A stretch of 64,000 bases of DNA, taken from Mesorhizobium temperatum. GTDB taxonomy: Bacteria > Pseudomonadota > Alphaproteobacteria > Rhizobiales > Rhizobiaceae. The notes beneath the pieces are model-generated. The model did no database searches. It was not told the origin of the DNA and saw only the letters and a program-made list of their open reading frames with translations. The stretch covers positions 32,045-96,044 of the forward strand of contig NZ_NPKJ01000071.1 of NCBI RefSeq assembly GCF_002284575.1, in the 5' to 3' direction. Within the stretch, counting starts at the first letter, position 1. Each line of letters begins with the position of its first letter. Both the position numbers and the translations under genes were made by a program. Positions 54,372 through 63,173 of this stretch are shown in pieces.

Positions 54372-54815
54372 ATGGATGACGAATACAACCTGCAAAGATT
54401 CGTCCACGCACAGGAGCCGGTTTACGAAGATGCTATCGGCATCCTGCGTCGGGGAATGATGTGTACTCCCTACACGGAGTTCATGTTCCCCAGGCTGGCC
54501 TCCAGCGGAAGCGGGGCCGCGCTTGAGCCTTACGCGATCAGATGGCTCGACGAAGCGAACGCGTATATCTCCTCGCCGCTGCTGGGCGGTCGTTATCGCG
54601 AATGCGTCAGCACGATGCAGAGGCTTATCAACTGCAGCGCCAGCACCGTCTTCGGCGATATCGACGCCCGCAAACTGCACGCGTCGCTGACGCTGTTCTC
54701 CGAAGCCAGTTACGACGAGTTCCTGCTCGAGACCATGTTCAATGTCTGGTTTGACGGTCTGCTCGACGAGGACACCATGACCAGGATTCGCTCGATGCAG
54801 AGGCAAATCGCTTAG
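54372..54815 (+). CDS. DUF1810-family protein
   Basis: A 147-residue protein matching the DUF1810 layout: NLQRFVHAQEPVYEDAIGIL, then FMFPRLASSGSGAALEPYAI, ANAYISSPLLGGRYRECVST, STVFGDIDARKLHASLTLFS. The usual HWMWFIFPQ motif is altered here to TPYTEFMFPRL, so the copy is divergent. No enzymatic function known. 45 bases after the GNAT gene. Confidence 0.82.
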   Translation: MDDEYNLQRFVHAQEPVYEDAIGILRRGMMCTPYTEFMFPRLASSGSGAALEPYAIRWLDEANAYISSPLLGGRYRECVSTMQRLINCSASTVFGDIDARKLHASLTLFSEASYDEFLLETMFNVWFDGLLDEDTMTRIRSMQRQIA

Positions 54816-54904
54816 CTTGGCCAAGCACAGAATTTTCCGCCGTCGAGAACCGCGCCTGCGGTCGCATGCTGCCAGGCAGATCGGGCAAGCGATTTGCGTC
54901 CTGG

Positions 54905-55801
54905 TCAATCCTCCGGCAGAGGAGTGAATTCTTCCTCCCCCGGCACTTCCGGGAAACGGCGTTCACGCCAATCGGTCTTTGCCTGCTCGATCCGCTCGGT
55001 CGAGGAGGATACGAAGTTCCAATAGACGTGCCGCGGTTCGGAAAAGGGCTCGCCTCCCAACAGCATCAGTCGTGTTGAATGAAAGGCCGGCGCCTTAAGC
55101 ACGATCTCGGCGCCTGGTCCCAGCAATATCAATTCGGCTTCACGGAACGAGCCCGGCCGGCCGACGATCTCGACCTCGCCGGCGACGACATAGACCGCCC
55201 GCTCATGATGTTCGGGCTTGACCTGATATCGTGCGCCGCCGGTCAGCACGATTTCGGCGAACACCATGTCGGAGAGAGTTCTTACCGGCGAGACCAAACC
55301 GTCCGAGGCTCCGGCGATCAAGGTGAATTCGACGCCTCTGGCACACGTCCTCGGGATATCCGGCTCACTGTAATGGGCAAAATCGGCGGCGGCTTCCTCA
55401 TGCCTGCAAGGAAGGGCAACCCAGGCCTGAATGCCGAAAAAATTGCTCCCGGACGCTCGAGCCTCCGGCGGCGTCCGCTCGGAATGGACGATCCCCGAAC
55501 CCGCCGTCATCCAGCTGACTTCACCGGGGCGGAGCGCCTGCACCTTACCGAGACTGTCCCGGTGGACGATCTCCCCATCGATCAGGTAGGTCATGGCCGC
55601 CAAGCCGATATGGGGATGCGGTCTCACGTCCAAACCCTGGCTGGTATTGAACACGGCTGGCCCCATCTGCTCGAAGAGGACAAAGGGGCCGACCATTCGC
55701 CCATACCTGGAGGGCAATACGCGCCGTACCTTGAAACCGCTCACAGGTTCACTGGACACCGGCAAAACGATATCTGTAACGCCGGTTTGGCGGATGCTCA
55801 T
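54905..55801 (-). CDS. Pirin-family protein
   Basis: A 298-residue bicupin. First cupin: GPFVLFEQMGPAVFNTSQGL, DVRPHPHIGLAAMTYLIDGE and TAGSGIVHSERTPPEARA, which carry the His-His-His-Glu metal set of pirin. C-terminal cupin: GARYQVKPEHHERAVYVVAG EVEI. Some pirins are quercetin dioxygenases, others regulators; not decided here. It begins two bases after the channel gene stops, so they are co-transcribed. Confidence 0.93.
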   Translation of the reverse strand: MSIRQTGVTDIVLPVSSEPVSGFKVRRVLPSRYGRMVGPFVLFEQMGPAVFNTSQGLDVRPHPHIGLAAMTYLIDGEIVHRDSLGKVQALRPGEVSWMTAGSGIVHSERTPPEARASGSNFFGIQAWVALPCRHEEAAADFAHYSEPDIPRTCARGVEFTLIAGASDGLVSPVRTLSDMVFAEIVLTGGARYQVKPEHHERAVYVVAGEVEIVGRPGSFREAELILLGPGAEIVLKAPAFHSTRLMLLGGEPFSEPRHVYWNFVSSSTERIEQAKTDWRERRFPEVPGEEEFTPLPED

Positions 55802-55803
55802 GG

Positions 55804-57357
55804 CTACCTCCCTTCTTGTACGCCCGGTCTGCCGGCGCTCGAAACGCGCCGGAACGGTACTGGGTGAAAGATCGTCTGCATGGCTTTGAGCAGCTCGAAT
55901 TTCGAATCCGTGTGCTCTTGTCCGGTGCGGCTACCGCCGAGGGACATCCTGGCTGAGAGGACCCCTGCAAGATCTTCGGCCATTTCGGGCCGGTCGAGCA
56001 GCAGGGGCGCGAAGCTTTGCTGGTCAATCTCGTAGACCACGACGTGGCTCATTGCGCGCAAGGTCGAGGTCTCGCCAATGCCCGCGAGCAGACCCGTCTC
56101 TCCGAAAAAGTCGCCGGGAGCGAGGCGGCCGATCTCCTGCGGATGGGCGTCATCTTCGCCGCGCTCTCGGACAATGATGCCCGTCCGAACAATCATGAGG
56201 GAGGGCAGCATCTCTCCCTGTCGTGCTATGATGTCGCCCTTGCGATAGGTGCGCACCGCTACCGTTGCCGCGAGGGCTTCTTTTTCGTTGTCCGTCAACG
56301 CCGAGAATACTGGTATGGCATTTATAAGCTTGATCGGCGTGACTTCCGCGAGATTTGCCGTCTCTTCGCTCGGCAAGTCATTCATGAGAATCAAAGAGGA
56401 GGGTGGCGTCGCAAGCCGCAAACCCGCGGACTTGGAATGACGGTAGACAAGATCGAAGATTTCGTTCGTCGCTGGAATTCGCTGGCCAACATTTGCGACG
56501 CGAAAAAACAAATCGACCTCAATCGCCGTCGCATCCAGAGCTTTGATGGCTACCACTGGTGGCGGCTCCCTCAGTATTGTGTTACTGCTTTGTAAGGCCG
56601 CGTTCATGACGTCCGCGACGATCGCCGGCATCTTGGTCGGCGCCAATCTTATCGCGACGGATAGCCCATGGCTCTCTTCAGGGCTGCTGACATTGGTCAG
56701 CCCGAGCTTCGCGAGGAGGCTGTTCGGCAGCGCCACCACGTTGTGGGCCAAAGTGAGCAGGTGGGTCGATCGCCAGTTGGTCTCCACGACGCGGCCTTCG
56801 GTGCCGTCGCTCAGAACGATCCAGTCCCCAAGCACATAAGGTCGGCCGAGGTTGAGCGCGATGCCCGAAAAGACGTCGCTCAGCGTATTCTGGAGCGCCA
56901 ATCCGAGTACGATGGCAAAGACGCCCGAGGTGGCGATCAGCGTTCCGACCGGCGCGCCGAAGACGAAAGCGAGGATCGACAGCAGTACCACAACGTAGAC
57001 GACGCCGACGACGAGGTCCTGCAGAAGGCGCGCCTCGCGCGGCTTTCGCTCGAACACGAGATAGATGCGGACAAACCCGATCAGCGCCCAGGCGAGGTGA
57101 ACCCACCACAGCAACTTGGCCGAACCGACGAGGATTGCGCTAGCGGTTGTCTCGGTGCCCCGTGTCGGCTCGTAGGGGAGCACGGCTCCGTCAAGCAGCA
57201 GGACCGACATGGTAAGGAAGAATGCGATCTGGACAATCAGCCTGGTGGTGGAGAGCCGCCGCGGAATGATGTGCCAAACGACTATGCCGGCGAGACCGAC
57301 AAGCACCATGTAGAGATGGGGAGCATTCCACCAGCTCATGACCGGATCCGAATCCAT
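55804..57357 (-). CDS. MscS-type channel with C-terminal cyclic-nucleotide-binding domain
   Basis: A 517-residue protein. Four N-terminal membrane helices, then the pore-lining MscS helix and beta domain (IATSGVFAIVLGLALQNTLS DVFSGIALNLGRPYVLGDWI, NWRSTHLLTLAHNVVALPNS), and a CNMP domain from about residue 365 (IPVFSALTDNEKEALAATVA, GEMLPSLMIVRTG, LAPGDFFGETGLLAG with the phosphate-cassette-like GE). This matches the bacterial cyclic-nucleotide-gated MscS (bCNG) class. A class III cyclase 5 kb away could supply ligand (inference). Start at 57357 has TGAGGA upstream. Confidence 0.92.
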   Translation of the reverse strand: MDSDPVMSWWNAPHLYMVLVGLAGIVVWHIIPRRLSTTRLIVQIAFFLTMSVLLLDGAVLPYEPTRGTETTASAILVGSAKLLWWVHLAWALIGFVRIYLVFERKPREARLLQDLVVGVVYVVVLLSILAFVFGAPVGTLIATSGVFAIVLGLALQNTLSDVFSGIALNLGRPYVLGDWIVLSDGTEGRVVETNWRSTHLLTLAHNVVALPNSLLAKLGLTNVSSPEESHGLSVAIRLAPTKMPAIVADVMNAALQSSNTILREPPPVVAIKALDATAIEVDLFFRVANVGQRIPATNEIFDLVYRHSKSAGLRLATPPSSLILMNDLPSEETANLAEVTPIKLINAIPVFSALTDNEKEALAATVAVRTYRKGDIIARQGEMLPSLMIVRTGIIVRERGEDDAHPQEIGRLAPGDFFGETGLLAGIGETSTLRAMSHVVVYEIDQQSFAPLLLDRPEMAEDLAGVLSARMSLGGSRTGQEHTDSKFELLKAMQTIFHPVPFRRVSSAGRPGVQEGR

Positions 57358-57408
57358 AAAATCCTCACACAATCCTCGCCTCGGAGCATGACGAGCGATC
57401 CTTCGGTG

Positions 57409-58656
57409 TTAATCCTTGCCTTTCTCCAGGATCGCTTCGGTTATCGAGTTCGGCAGCCGGCGCGGCGTCTCGATAACGCCCAGCAGCGGCATGACGACGA
57501 GAAAGAACGCGAAGTAGTAGAGGGTCGATACCTGCATGGCGGGTACCAGCCTTCCGCCGGCTGGACCCCAGCCAGCCAAGGAAGAGCGCGTTGATGACAA
57601 AGAGCCAGAAAAAACGCCTGTACCAGGGCCGGTAGACGGCCGAGCGCACCTTCGACGTATCCAGCCAGGGCACGAAGAACAACACGGCGATGGCGCCGAA
57701 CATGGCGAGCACGCCGCCGAGCTTCGAGTCGATCGGCCCGATGTTGAAGGTGACGGCGCGCAGGATCGCGTAGAAGGGCAGGAAGTACCACTCGGGCACG
57801 ATATGCGCCGGAGTCTTCAGCGGGTCGGCGGCGGTGTAATTGTCTGGATGCCCGAGATAGTTCGGCACGTAGAAGACGAAGTACGCAAAGGCGAGCAGGA
57901 ACACCACGGCCCCGAGCACGTCTTTCATTGTGGCATGGGGTGTGAAGTCCACGACGTCGGTTTCCGACTTCACGTCGATGCCTGCCGGATTGGTCTGGCC
58001 GACGACGTGAAGCGCCCAATGTGCAGGATGACGACGCCCGTCAGCATGAACGGTAGCAGGTAATGCAGCGCAAAGAAGCGGTTTAGAGTCGGATTGTCCA
58101 CCGCAAAGCCGCCGAGCAGCAATTGCTGCACCCAGTCGCCGACCAGCGGGATGGCGCTGAAGAAGCCGGTGATGACGGTCGCGCCCCAGAACGACATTTG
58201 TCCCCAGGGCAGCACGTAACCCATGAACGCCGTAGCCATCATCAACAGAAGGTTGGTGCAGCCGAGAACCCACAGCAACTCGCGGGGAGCCTTGTAGGAG
58301 CCGTAATAGAGGCCGCGGGAGATGTGGACGTAGACCGCGATGAAGAAGAACGACGCGCCGTTTGAATGCAGGTAGCGCAAGAGCCAGCCGGAATTCACGT
58401 CGCGCATGATCTTGTCGACGGAGTTGAAGGCCAGCGTCGTGTCGGCCGCGTAGTGCATGGCAAGCACCACGCCGGTCACGATCTGCGCTGCCAGCATCAT
58501 CGAGAGGATGCCGCCGAACGAATAGGCGTAGTTCAGGTTGCGCGGGACCGGATATACGATGAACTGATCATGCACCAGGCGCGGCACCGGCAGGCGGGCG
58601 TCGAACCAGCGTCCGATCCGGGTCCTGGGAACGTAGGTTGAATGTCCACCGCTCAT
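57409..58656 (-). pseudogene. petB: Cytochrome b (bc1-type), lone copy with two frameshifts
   Basis: Diheme cytochrome b of a bc1 complex. Start MSGGHSTYVPRTRIGRWFDA, RLHS-type heme region SGWLLRYLHSNGASFFFIAV, YYGSYKAPRELLWVLG, MGYVLPWGQMSFWGATVIT, then a frameshift near 58018 (ILHIWALHVVGQTNP needs one more T) to PEWYFLPFYAILRAV, and a second near 57560 (one C short) to YPAMQVSTLYYFAFFLVVMP. No Rieske or cytochrome c1 gene is adjacent, so this is an extra, orphan copy. About 410 residues when joined. Confidence 0.9.
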
Positions 58657-59371
58657 TACGTTGCCTCTGGTTCTCGAATTGCCGGTATCGACATCGGCCG
58701 GCACTCCTTGGCCGGCCGCCCTTCAGCGGGTTCATTCGCGGTTGCGAGGATTCCTTGGCGAGACAGACACTCTGATCCCGTTGCGAGAGTAGATCGGCCG
58801 GACCATCGCTCGCGCAAACCTCTCGGCCTCGCTGTCGCGCCTTGCCGGCGGTGACGTGTCGACAGCCCGGAGCCTCAGGAGGATCTGCCGCATCTTCGAA
58901 AGAACGAAATCCAACGTCATTTGCGATGTTCATTGGTCGGGTAACGGACAGACCCAACCATGCCAGCCTTTCCAGGGTGCGGACCATCGTGCTGAGGACG
59001 CGTGCGTCCGATACGTTGGTCTATGGGCTCCTGAATGAAAGGCTGCGCCGGGCGCCTTCACGACATGGCGAAGCGCGCATGCATGCGCGTGGGGGGCGGA
59101 CCGATCGGCCTCCGGCCTCTCAGGGCAGCGCGACCGCTCGTGGTGAACTACTGCGCCACTTCCATGAGCATTGACCGTTCCTCGTCGGCCACGACCAAAT
59201 CGTCGGACGTCAGACGAATGCCCTGTGGGCGAGGTATCTCGTCAGCGCCCGAGGTTGGCGGGTCGTCGACGCCATTTCCGGCAATCGGCAGGATCGCCGC
59301 CGGCGAAGTCCTCCTACAATAACATCGACATCGACAAGCTGGTCGATGACGCCATGAAGGGCGGCAAGCGG
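58657..59371. other. Intergenic region, 715 bases, no supported gene
   Basis: Short frames occur on both strands without motifs. One minus-strand stretch (ILPIAGNGVDDPPTSGADEI, PRPQGIRLTSDDLVVADEER, end near 59160) has coding-like composition and follows a GTAGGAGG sequence, but lacks a start codon in frame. Possibly a decayed small gene after bfd. Confidence 0.4.
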
Positions 59372-59596
59372 TCAGTACTCCAGAAGGTCGACGGCGGACG
59401 AATCAGGGTTACTGGATGCCGGACGGGCGCTGCCGAGCGCCTCGTCAATGATGCGGCGGATAGTACGCGCGCAACGGCCGCACTGGGCGCTACAGCCGAG
59501 ACAACCATAGACCTGGCGGATCGAGCACGTCCGCTCCGCCTTGACGGCGGAGCGGACATCCTGATCGCTCAACACATTGCACGAGCACACGATCAT
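59372..59596 (-). CDS. bfd: Bacterioferritin-associated ferredoxin-like protein
   Basis: A 74-residue BFD-type [2Fe-2S] protein: MIVCSCNVLSDQDVRSAVKA, then VYGCLGCSAQCGRCARTIRR. The expected ligands are C4, C6, C39 and C42; C32 and C35 are additional. Bfd mobilises iron from bacterioferritin, but no bacterioferritin gene is in the window. Lies 52 bases after the MBL-fold gene on the same strand. Confidence 0.9.
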   Translation of the reverse strand: MIVCSCNVLSDQDVRSAVKAERTCSIRQVYGCLGCSAQCGRCARTIRRIIDEALGSARPASSNPDSSAVDLLEY

Positions 59597-59648
59597 GGCG
59601 CGATAAGTCTCGACGGCGACCTGGTACGGCTCTGACCCGACAAGCGGG

Positions 59649-60608
59649 TCAGTACTCCCAGACAGCCGGCACGCAACGAAAGACATCGCCGTCCACCGCC
59701 ACATGGCAGATAGACGGGAACGGCAGGTGAGTGGCCACCAGCGGCTCGCGGGTCGCCGCCAACTCCCGCAAAAGATTGATGCGGACGCGGGCCGCCTCCT
59801 CGGGGTCGTGTTCGAAGCCGTTGTGCCAGTCGGGTTGGTCGAACCCGACCTGGAACACGGCGTCGCCGGCGAAGGTCAGCCGGTCGCCGCCGGACGCCAG
59901 GCGGACCACGCTGTGCCCGGGGGTGTGGCCGCCAGTGAGCGTGACGACCACCCCCGGCGCCACCTCGTGCTCCGTCTCAAACGGCCGCAACTGGCTGCGG
60001 TACTCGTTCACGAACCGCTTGGCCGCCCGCCGAAGCGCATCCGGGAACCCCGTTGGCATGGAGGCGCGGGAGAAATCGGGCGACTCCCAGAACTTGAGCT
60101 CGGCGGCCGCCACGTGAACCCGCAGATCCGGACGCAGCCGGTCCTTCACCCCGTCGATGAGCAGCCCGCCGATATGGTCCATGTGCATATGGGTCAGCAC
60201 CACGTCGGTGACGGATGCGAGATCGATGCCGGCGGCCTCCAGTCGCGAGACCAACCGCCCGGCCCTCGGCAAGTGCAAGTCCGGGTCCATCCCCAGCCCG
60301 GCGTCCACGAGTATGGTCCGGCCGCCGCTGCGTACGACGACCACGTTCAGCGGCCACTCGAGCACGTCTGGCGGCAGGAACATGTCGTCCAGCCAGGCCG
60401 CCCGGACGGCCGGGTCGACGTTGTATGCCATAACCGGGGCTGGTATCGGCAGCACTCCATCGCTGACCACCAGCACGTCGATGTCGCCGACCTGCAGCGC
60501 GTAGCGCGACGGAACCAATTCGGGCCCCGGTCTACCGTTGCTGTGCTTGGCGTTCAGGCTGTCGGCGCAGTGCTGGATCGAGGGGTGTGAAATGTTGTCC
60601 AGGGTCAT
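59649..60608 (-). CDS. MBL-fold metallo-hydrolase
   Basis: A 319-residue metallo-beta-lactamase-fold enzyme: TILVDAGLGMDPDLHL, zinc motif VVLTHMHMDHIGGLLID (H-x-H-x-D-H), VTLTGGHTPGHSVVRLASGG, LTFAGDAVFQVGFDQPD and a final VATHLPFPSICHV. Similar to quorum-quenching lactonases/aryl hydrolases in general layout, but the substrate is unknown. Start at 60608 has AGGAG upstream. The conserved 23-base block of 52612 recurs about 150 bases before it. Confidence 0.92.
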   Translation of the reverse strand: MTLDNISHPSIQHCADSLNAKHSNGRPGPELVPSRYALQVGDIDVLVVSDGVLPIPAPVMAYNVDPAVRAAWLDDMFLPPDVLEWPLNVVVVRSGGRTILVDAGLGMDPDLHLPRAGRLVSRLEAAGIDLASVTDVVLTHMHMDHIGGLLIDGVKDRLRPDLRVHVAAAELKFWESPDFSRASMPTGFPDALRRAAKRFVNEYRSQLRPFETEHEVAPGVVVTLTGGHTPGHSVVRLASGGDRLTFAGDAVFQVGFDQPDWHNGFEHDPEEAARVRINLLRELAATREPLVATHLPFPSICHVAVDGDVFRCVPAVWEY

Positions 60609-61211
60609 GTTTGTCTCCTGCTGACCACGGCCGTATCGGCCACCTCCGCCGCTGGCGCCCGTGGATTTGGCATGAGCCTCCATGGACCGCCACCTGGCGT
60701 CTACGGAGGAAGTTGCGCCGCCTCGGCCTGCGCCACCATCGGACGGAAGCACCGGTCAGGCGATGCGAAAGTCTATGGCAGACCCGTTGCGAGCATGGGT
60801 GATATCCCGCGAACGTCGGAAGACGCCGCTTTGAGCAGCGAGCAACGGCTGTGCCTCTTGCCTGTTGGCAGTACACCCAGCGCATAGGATCAGGATCAAT
60901 CCTATACCGCGGTCTCAGTCGTCCACAGCCTTGATACAGTCGACTGCACGCGCACCCTCAACATAGCGCTCTCCCCGTGTCTCTGGTCTGCACGCTGGTC
61001 GACCGAGCAAATGAGGAACACGGGCATGTCGCGCACCGACAGACCGTCCAGCACGACTAATGATGGCGCAACGCAATGGACGCCTTCCCACCGCTGGCGG
61101 GCAGGGTACCTGCATGTCCGATTGCGGCGGCGAAGCACGCGCTAGTGGCAAGCTCCGATCGACTGAGCGACACAATCCACAACCAGATCGAATGGAAAGG
61201 AGAAGCATCCC
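60609..61211. other. Intergenic region, no supported gene
   Basis: Includes the shared block at 60754-60776. A 39-codon plus-strand frame at 61026-61145 (MSRTDRPSSTTNDGATQW) has no good ribosome site. Nothing else is recognised. Confidence 0.4.
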
Positions 61212-61481
61212 ATGAGACGGACAGCTATGCTTGTTGCAATGAGCATTCTCACACTCATGCAGCAGCAATCGAGAGGCACAACGTATCGCAAATGTCGCGC
61301 GAGGCGGTCGGTAGAGTCCGTCAATCGAAGCACCGATGCATCCTTCGATACCACTCAGCGCGTAGATAAATTGATGCTCTACGACAAATACGTGCGTGAT
61401 CATCGGACTTGCAAATCCGGCGAGGCGGCCGTGCCGACGCGCGTTCAGGCTAAGGACGGTCTATACAGAGTCCTCCGATGA
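61212..61481 (+). CDS. Hypothetical protein, 89 aa
   Basis: ATG preceded by AAAGGAGAAG at good distance opens MRRTAMLVAMSILTLMQQQS, then a basic stretch YRKCRARRSVESVNRSTD and the end KDGLYRVLR. The first 16 residues are a short hydrophobic signal-like helix. No family recognised. It converges on the cyclase operon. Confidence 0.45.
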   Translation: MRRTAMLVAMSILTLMQQQSRGTTYRKCRARRSVESVNRSTDASFDTTQRVDKLMLYDKYVRDHRTCKSGEAAVPTRVQAKDGLYRVLR

Positions 61482-61591
61482 CCCAGGACAGACGTTTGGC
61501 GGTCGCTCGGTGGTCGACTGCACCTCTGCGGACATTCGAAATGTTGCTTGGGATGCAATGCGCTCCAGGATCGGCACTGCCAAGCGGCAAA

Positions 61592-62662
61592 TCAGGCCGG
61601 GAGCCGCCACATTCGAACACGACCTGTACCACGCAATTCCGTTTCCGCGAGTGGGTCGCAAGCAAAATCGGGTCCAAGCAGTTTGTGAGTTGCATCCGAA
61701 ATACGGATTTCATCGGGCTCCGCGGACGTTTGAATACGTGCGGCGAGATTAACGGTCTCGCCCCACAGGTCATAAGCAAACCGCTTTTTGCCTATGACGC
61801 CCGCGACGATTGGTCCTGAGTGAATTCCAATTCTGAGTCTTATCGGTTCTCCTGCGAAGCGTTCGCGCTTAACCGCCTTCCGCAGTTCAAGTGCATAGTG
61901 CGCAAGGGCTTCTGCATGATCGGATCGCGCGACGGGCAGGCCAGCGACCACCATCACACAATCGCCGATTGTCTTGATCTTTTCGCAGCCGTATCGTTCC
62001 GAGAGCAGATCCGCCGCCTTGAAGAAGTAATTTAAAATAGCGAGCGTTGTCTCGGCTCCGACGCTCCGCGCTCTTTCCGTAAAGCCGACGATGTCGGCAA
62101 AAAGCACACTCACGTCAGCATGGTTGTCCGCAATTTGTTCGTCCGCTTTTAACCGCTCCGCGATCGACGCCGGAAGAATGTTGAGGAGTAGGCTTTCGGC
62201 GCGCTGGTATTCACGCGACAATCCCTCTTGGCTCTGCCTCAACGCCTCGTTCGTCAATTGTAATTTTTCGTTGAGTTGACGCTCCCTCTCTTGCAGGAGT
62301 GTCATTTCATAAGCCTTCTGTTGAAGCCGCTGCCTATTGTCGCGTTCGGCAGTGGCGTCAAGAAAGAGCAGCCATACGCAGGCATTGTCAGCAAAAAGAT
62401 GAAGGTCGGCGACACGCCCGCTGGGCAGTTCGACCATGGCCATATGATATGGAAGCTCCGGGCAAGGCAGCAAACCTTCCATGAATTCAAGCTGCTCGGC
62501 AACGGGCTTGCCAATGCAAAGTGATGATAGGCCGTAATGTTCAACACTACCGCCCTTCGCAGCTATGCAAAGCTGGGCGTCGACTTTCAGATATGCGACA
62601 AAGTGCTCGTTGTAGAAGAAATTGTAAATCCAGTTTCTGACTTCTCTTGGCAATCCATGCAT
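61592..62662 (-). CDS. Class III adenylate cyclase with PAS-like and coiled-coil N-terminus
   Basis: A 356-residue soluble cyclase. Residues 1-105 are a PAS/heme-NO-like sensory region (PYHMAMVELPSGRVADLHLF), 106-165 a coiled coil (QRLQQKAYEMTLLQERERQL), and 170-340 the catalytic domain. Metal ligands D190 (VLFADIVGFTE) and D234 (KTIGDCVMV), purine-specifying K228 and D298 (KIKTIGD, YDLWGETVNLAAR) matching ATP use, and transition-state N305/R309. All catalytic residues are present, so it should be active as a homodimer. It starts three bases after the GTPase gene stops. Confidence 0.93.
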   Translation of the reverse strand: MHGLPREVRNWIYNFFYNEHFVAYLKVDAQLCIAAKGGSVEHYGLSSLCIGKPVAEQLEFMEGLLPCPELPYHMAMVELPSGRVADLHLFADNACVWLLFLDATAERDNRQRLQQKAYEMTLLQERERQLNEKLQLTNEALRQSQEGLSREYQRAESLLLNILPASIAERLKADEQIADNHADVSVLFADIVGFTERARSVGAETTLAILNYFFKAADLLSERYGCEKIKTIGDCVMVVAGLPVARSDHAEALAHYALELRKAVKRERFAGEPIRLRIGIHSGPIVAGVIGKKRFAYDLWGETVNLAARIQTSAEPDEIRISDATHKLLGPDFACDPLAETELRGTGRVRMWRLPA

Positions 62663-62665
62663 GGT

Positions 62666-63157
62666 TTATTTGGCAACCATCGAAGCAAGCTGACGAAACG
62701 CATCATCAACATGTTCACCCGAAAGCGCGCTTGTTAGATAGATTTGCCATCCTAGTTGCCTCAGTTCGTTAATCTCCCTATCCGATATTGCCCACCGATC
62801 GGCCAGATCGGATTTGTTGAACAGCAATACGAACGGCATAGCGCCGAATTCGGCCTCGGCCCGCTCGCGCAGCGTGAGCGCCACGGCAAGAGTAGCGGCG
62901 CGGGTTCCATCGACGACAAGCACGAGCCCGCTCGCACCTCGCACATAGCTGACGCGGAATGAGCCGATATCGTCTTCGCCGGCCAAATCCCATAAAATCA
63001 GATCCACGGTTTTATCGGGCAATACAACACTCTTCTTGTCGATTTTCACTCCAACCGTAGTCAAGTAGGTTTCTGAAAAGATGCTTTGCACAAACCTGCG
63101 AACCAGACTCGTCTTTCCGACAGCGAACCCGCCCAACATGCAGATCTTCTTTTGCAA
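62666..63157 (-). CDS. Ras-like small GTPase (Rab/Rup type)
   Basis: A 163-residue single G domain like eukaryotic Ras/Rab: G1 GGFAVGKTS (residues 9-17), switch I FSETYLTTVGVKID with candidate G2 Thr, G3 WDLAGED (56-62; Glu where Ras has Gln61), G4 NKSD (114-117), G5 TSAL (142-145). No C-terminal Cys for prenylation and no membrane segment. Start is TTG at 63157 (GGAG upstream); ATG at 63139 would cut into G1's strand. It lies between an OmpA-like gene and an adenylate cyclase in one operon. Confidence 0.93.
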   Translation of the reverse strand: MQKKICMLGGFAVGKTSLVRRFVQSIFSETYLTTVGVKIDKKSVVLPDKTVDLILWDLAGEDDIGSFRVSYVRGASGLVLVVDGTRAATLAVALTLRERAEAEFGAMPFVLLFNKSDLADRWAISDREINELRQLGWQIYLTSALSGEHVDDAFRQLASMVAK

Positions 63158-63173
63158 TATCCTGGGCTCCGCC

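Noticed and set aside
59171..59635. Plus-strand ORF opposite bfd with an IDIDKLVDDAMKGG segment
   Set aside because: It is antisense to the well-supported bfd over half its length and has no ribosome site at its start.
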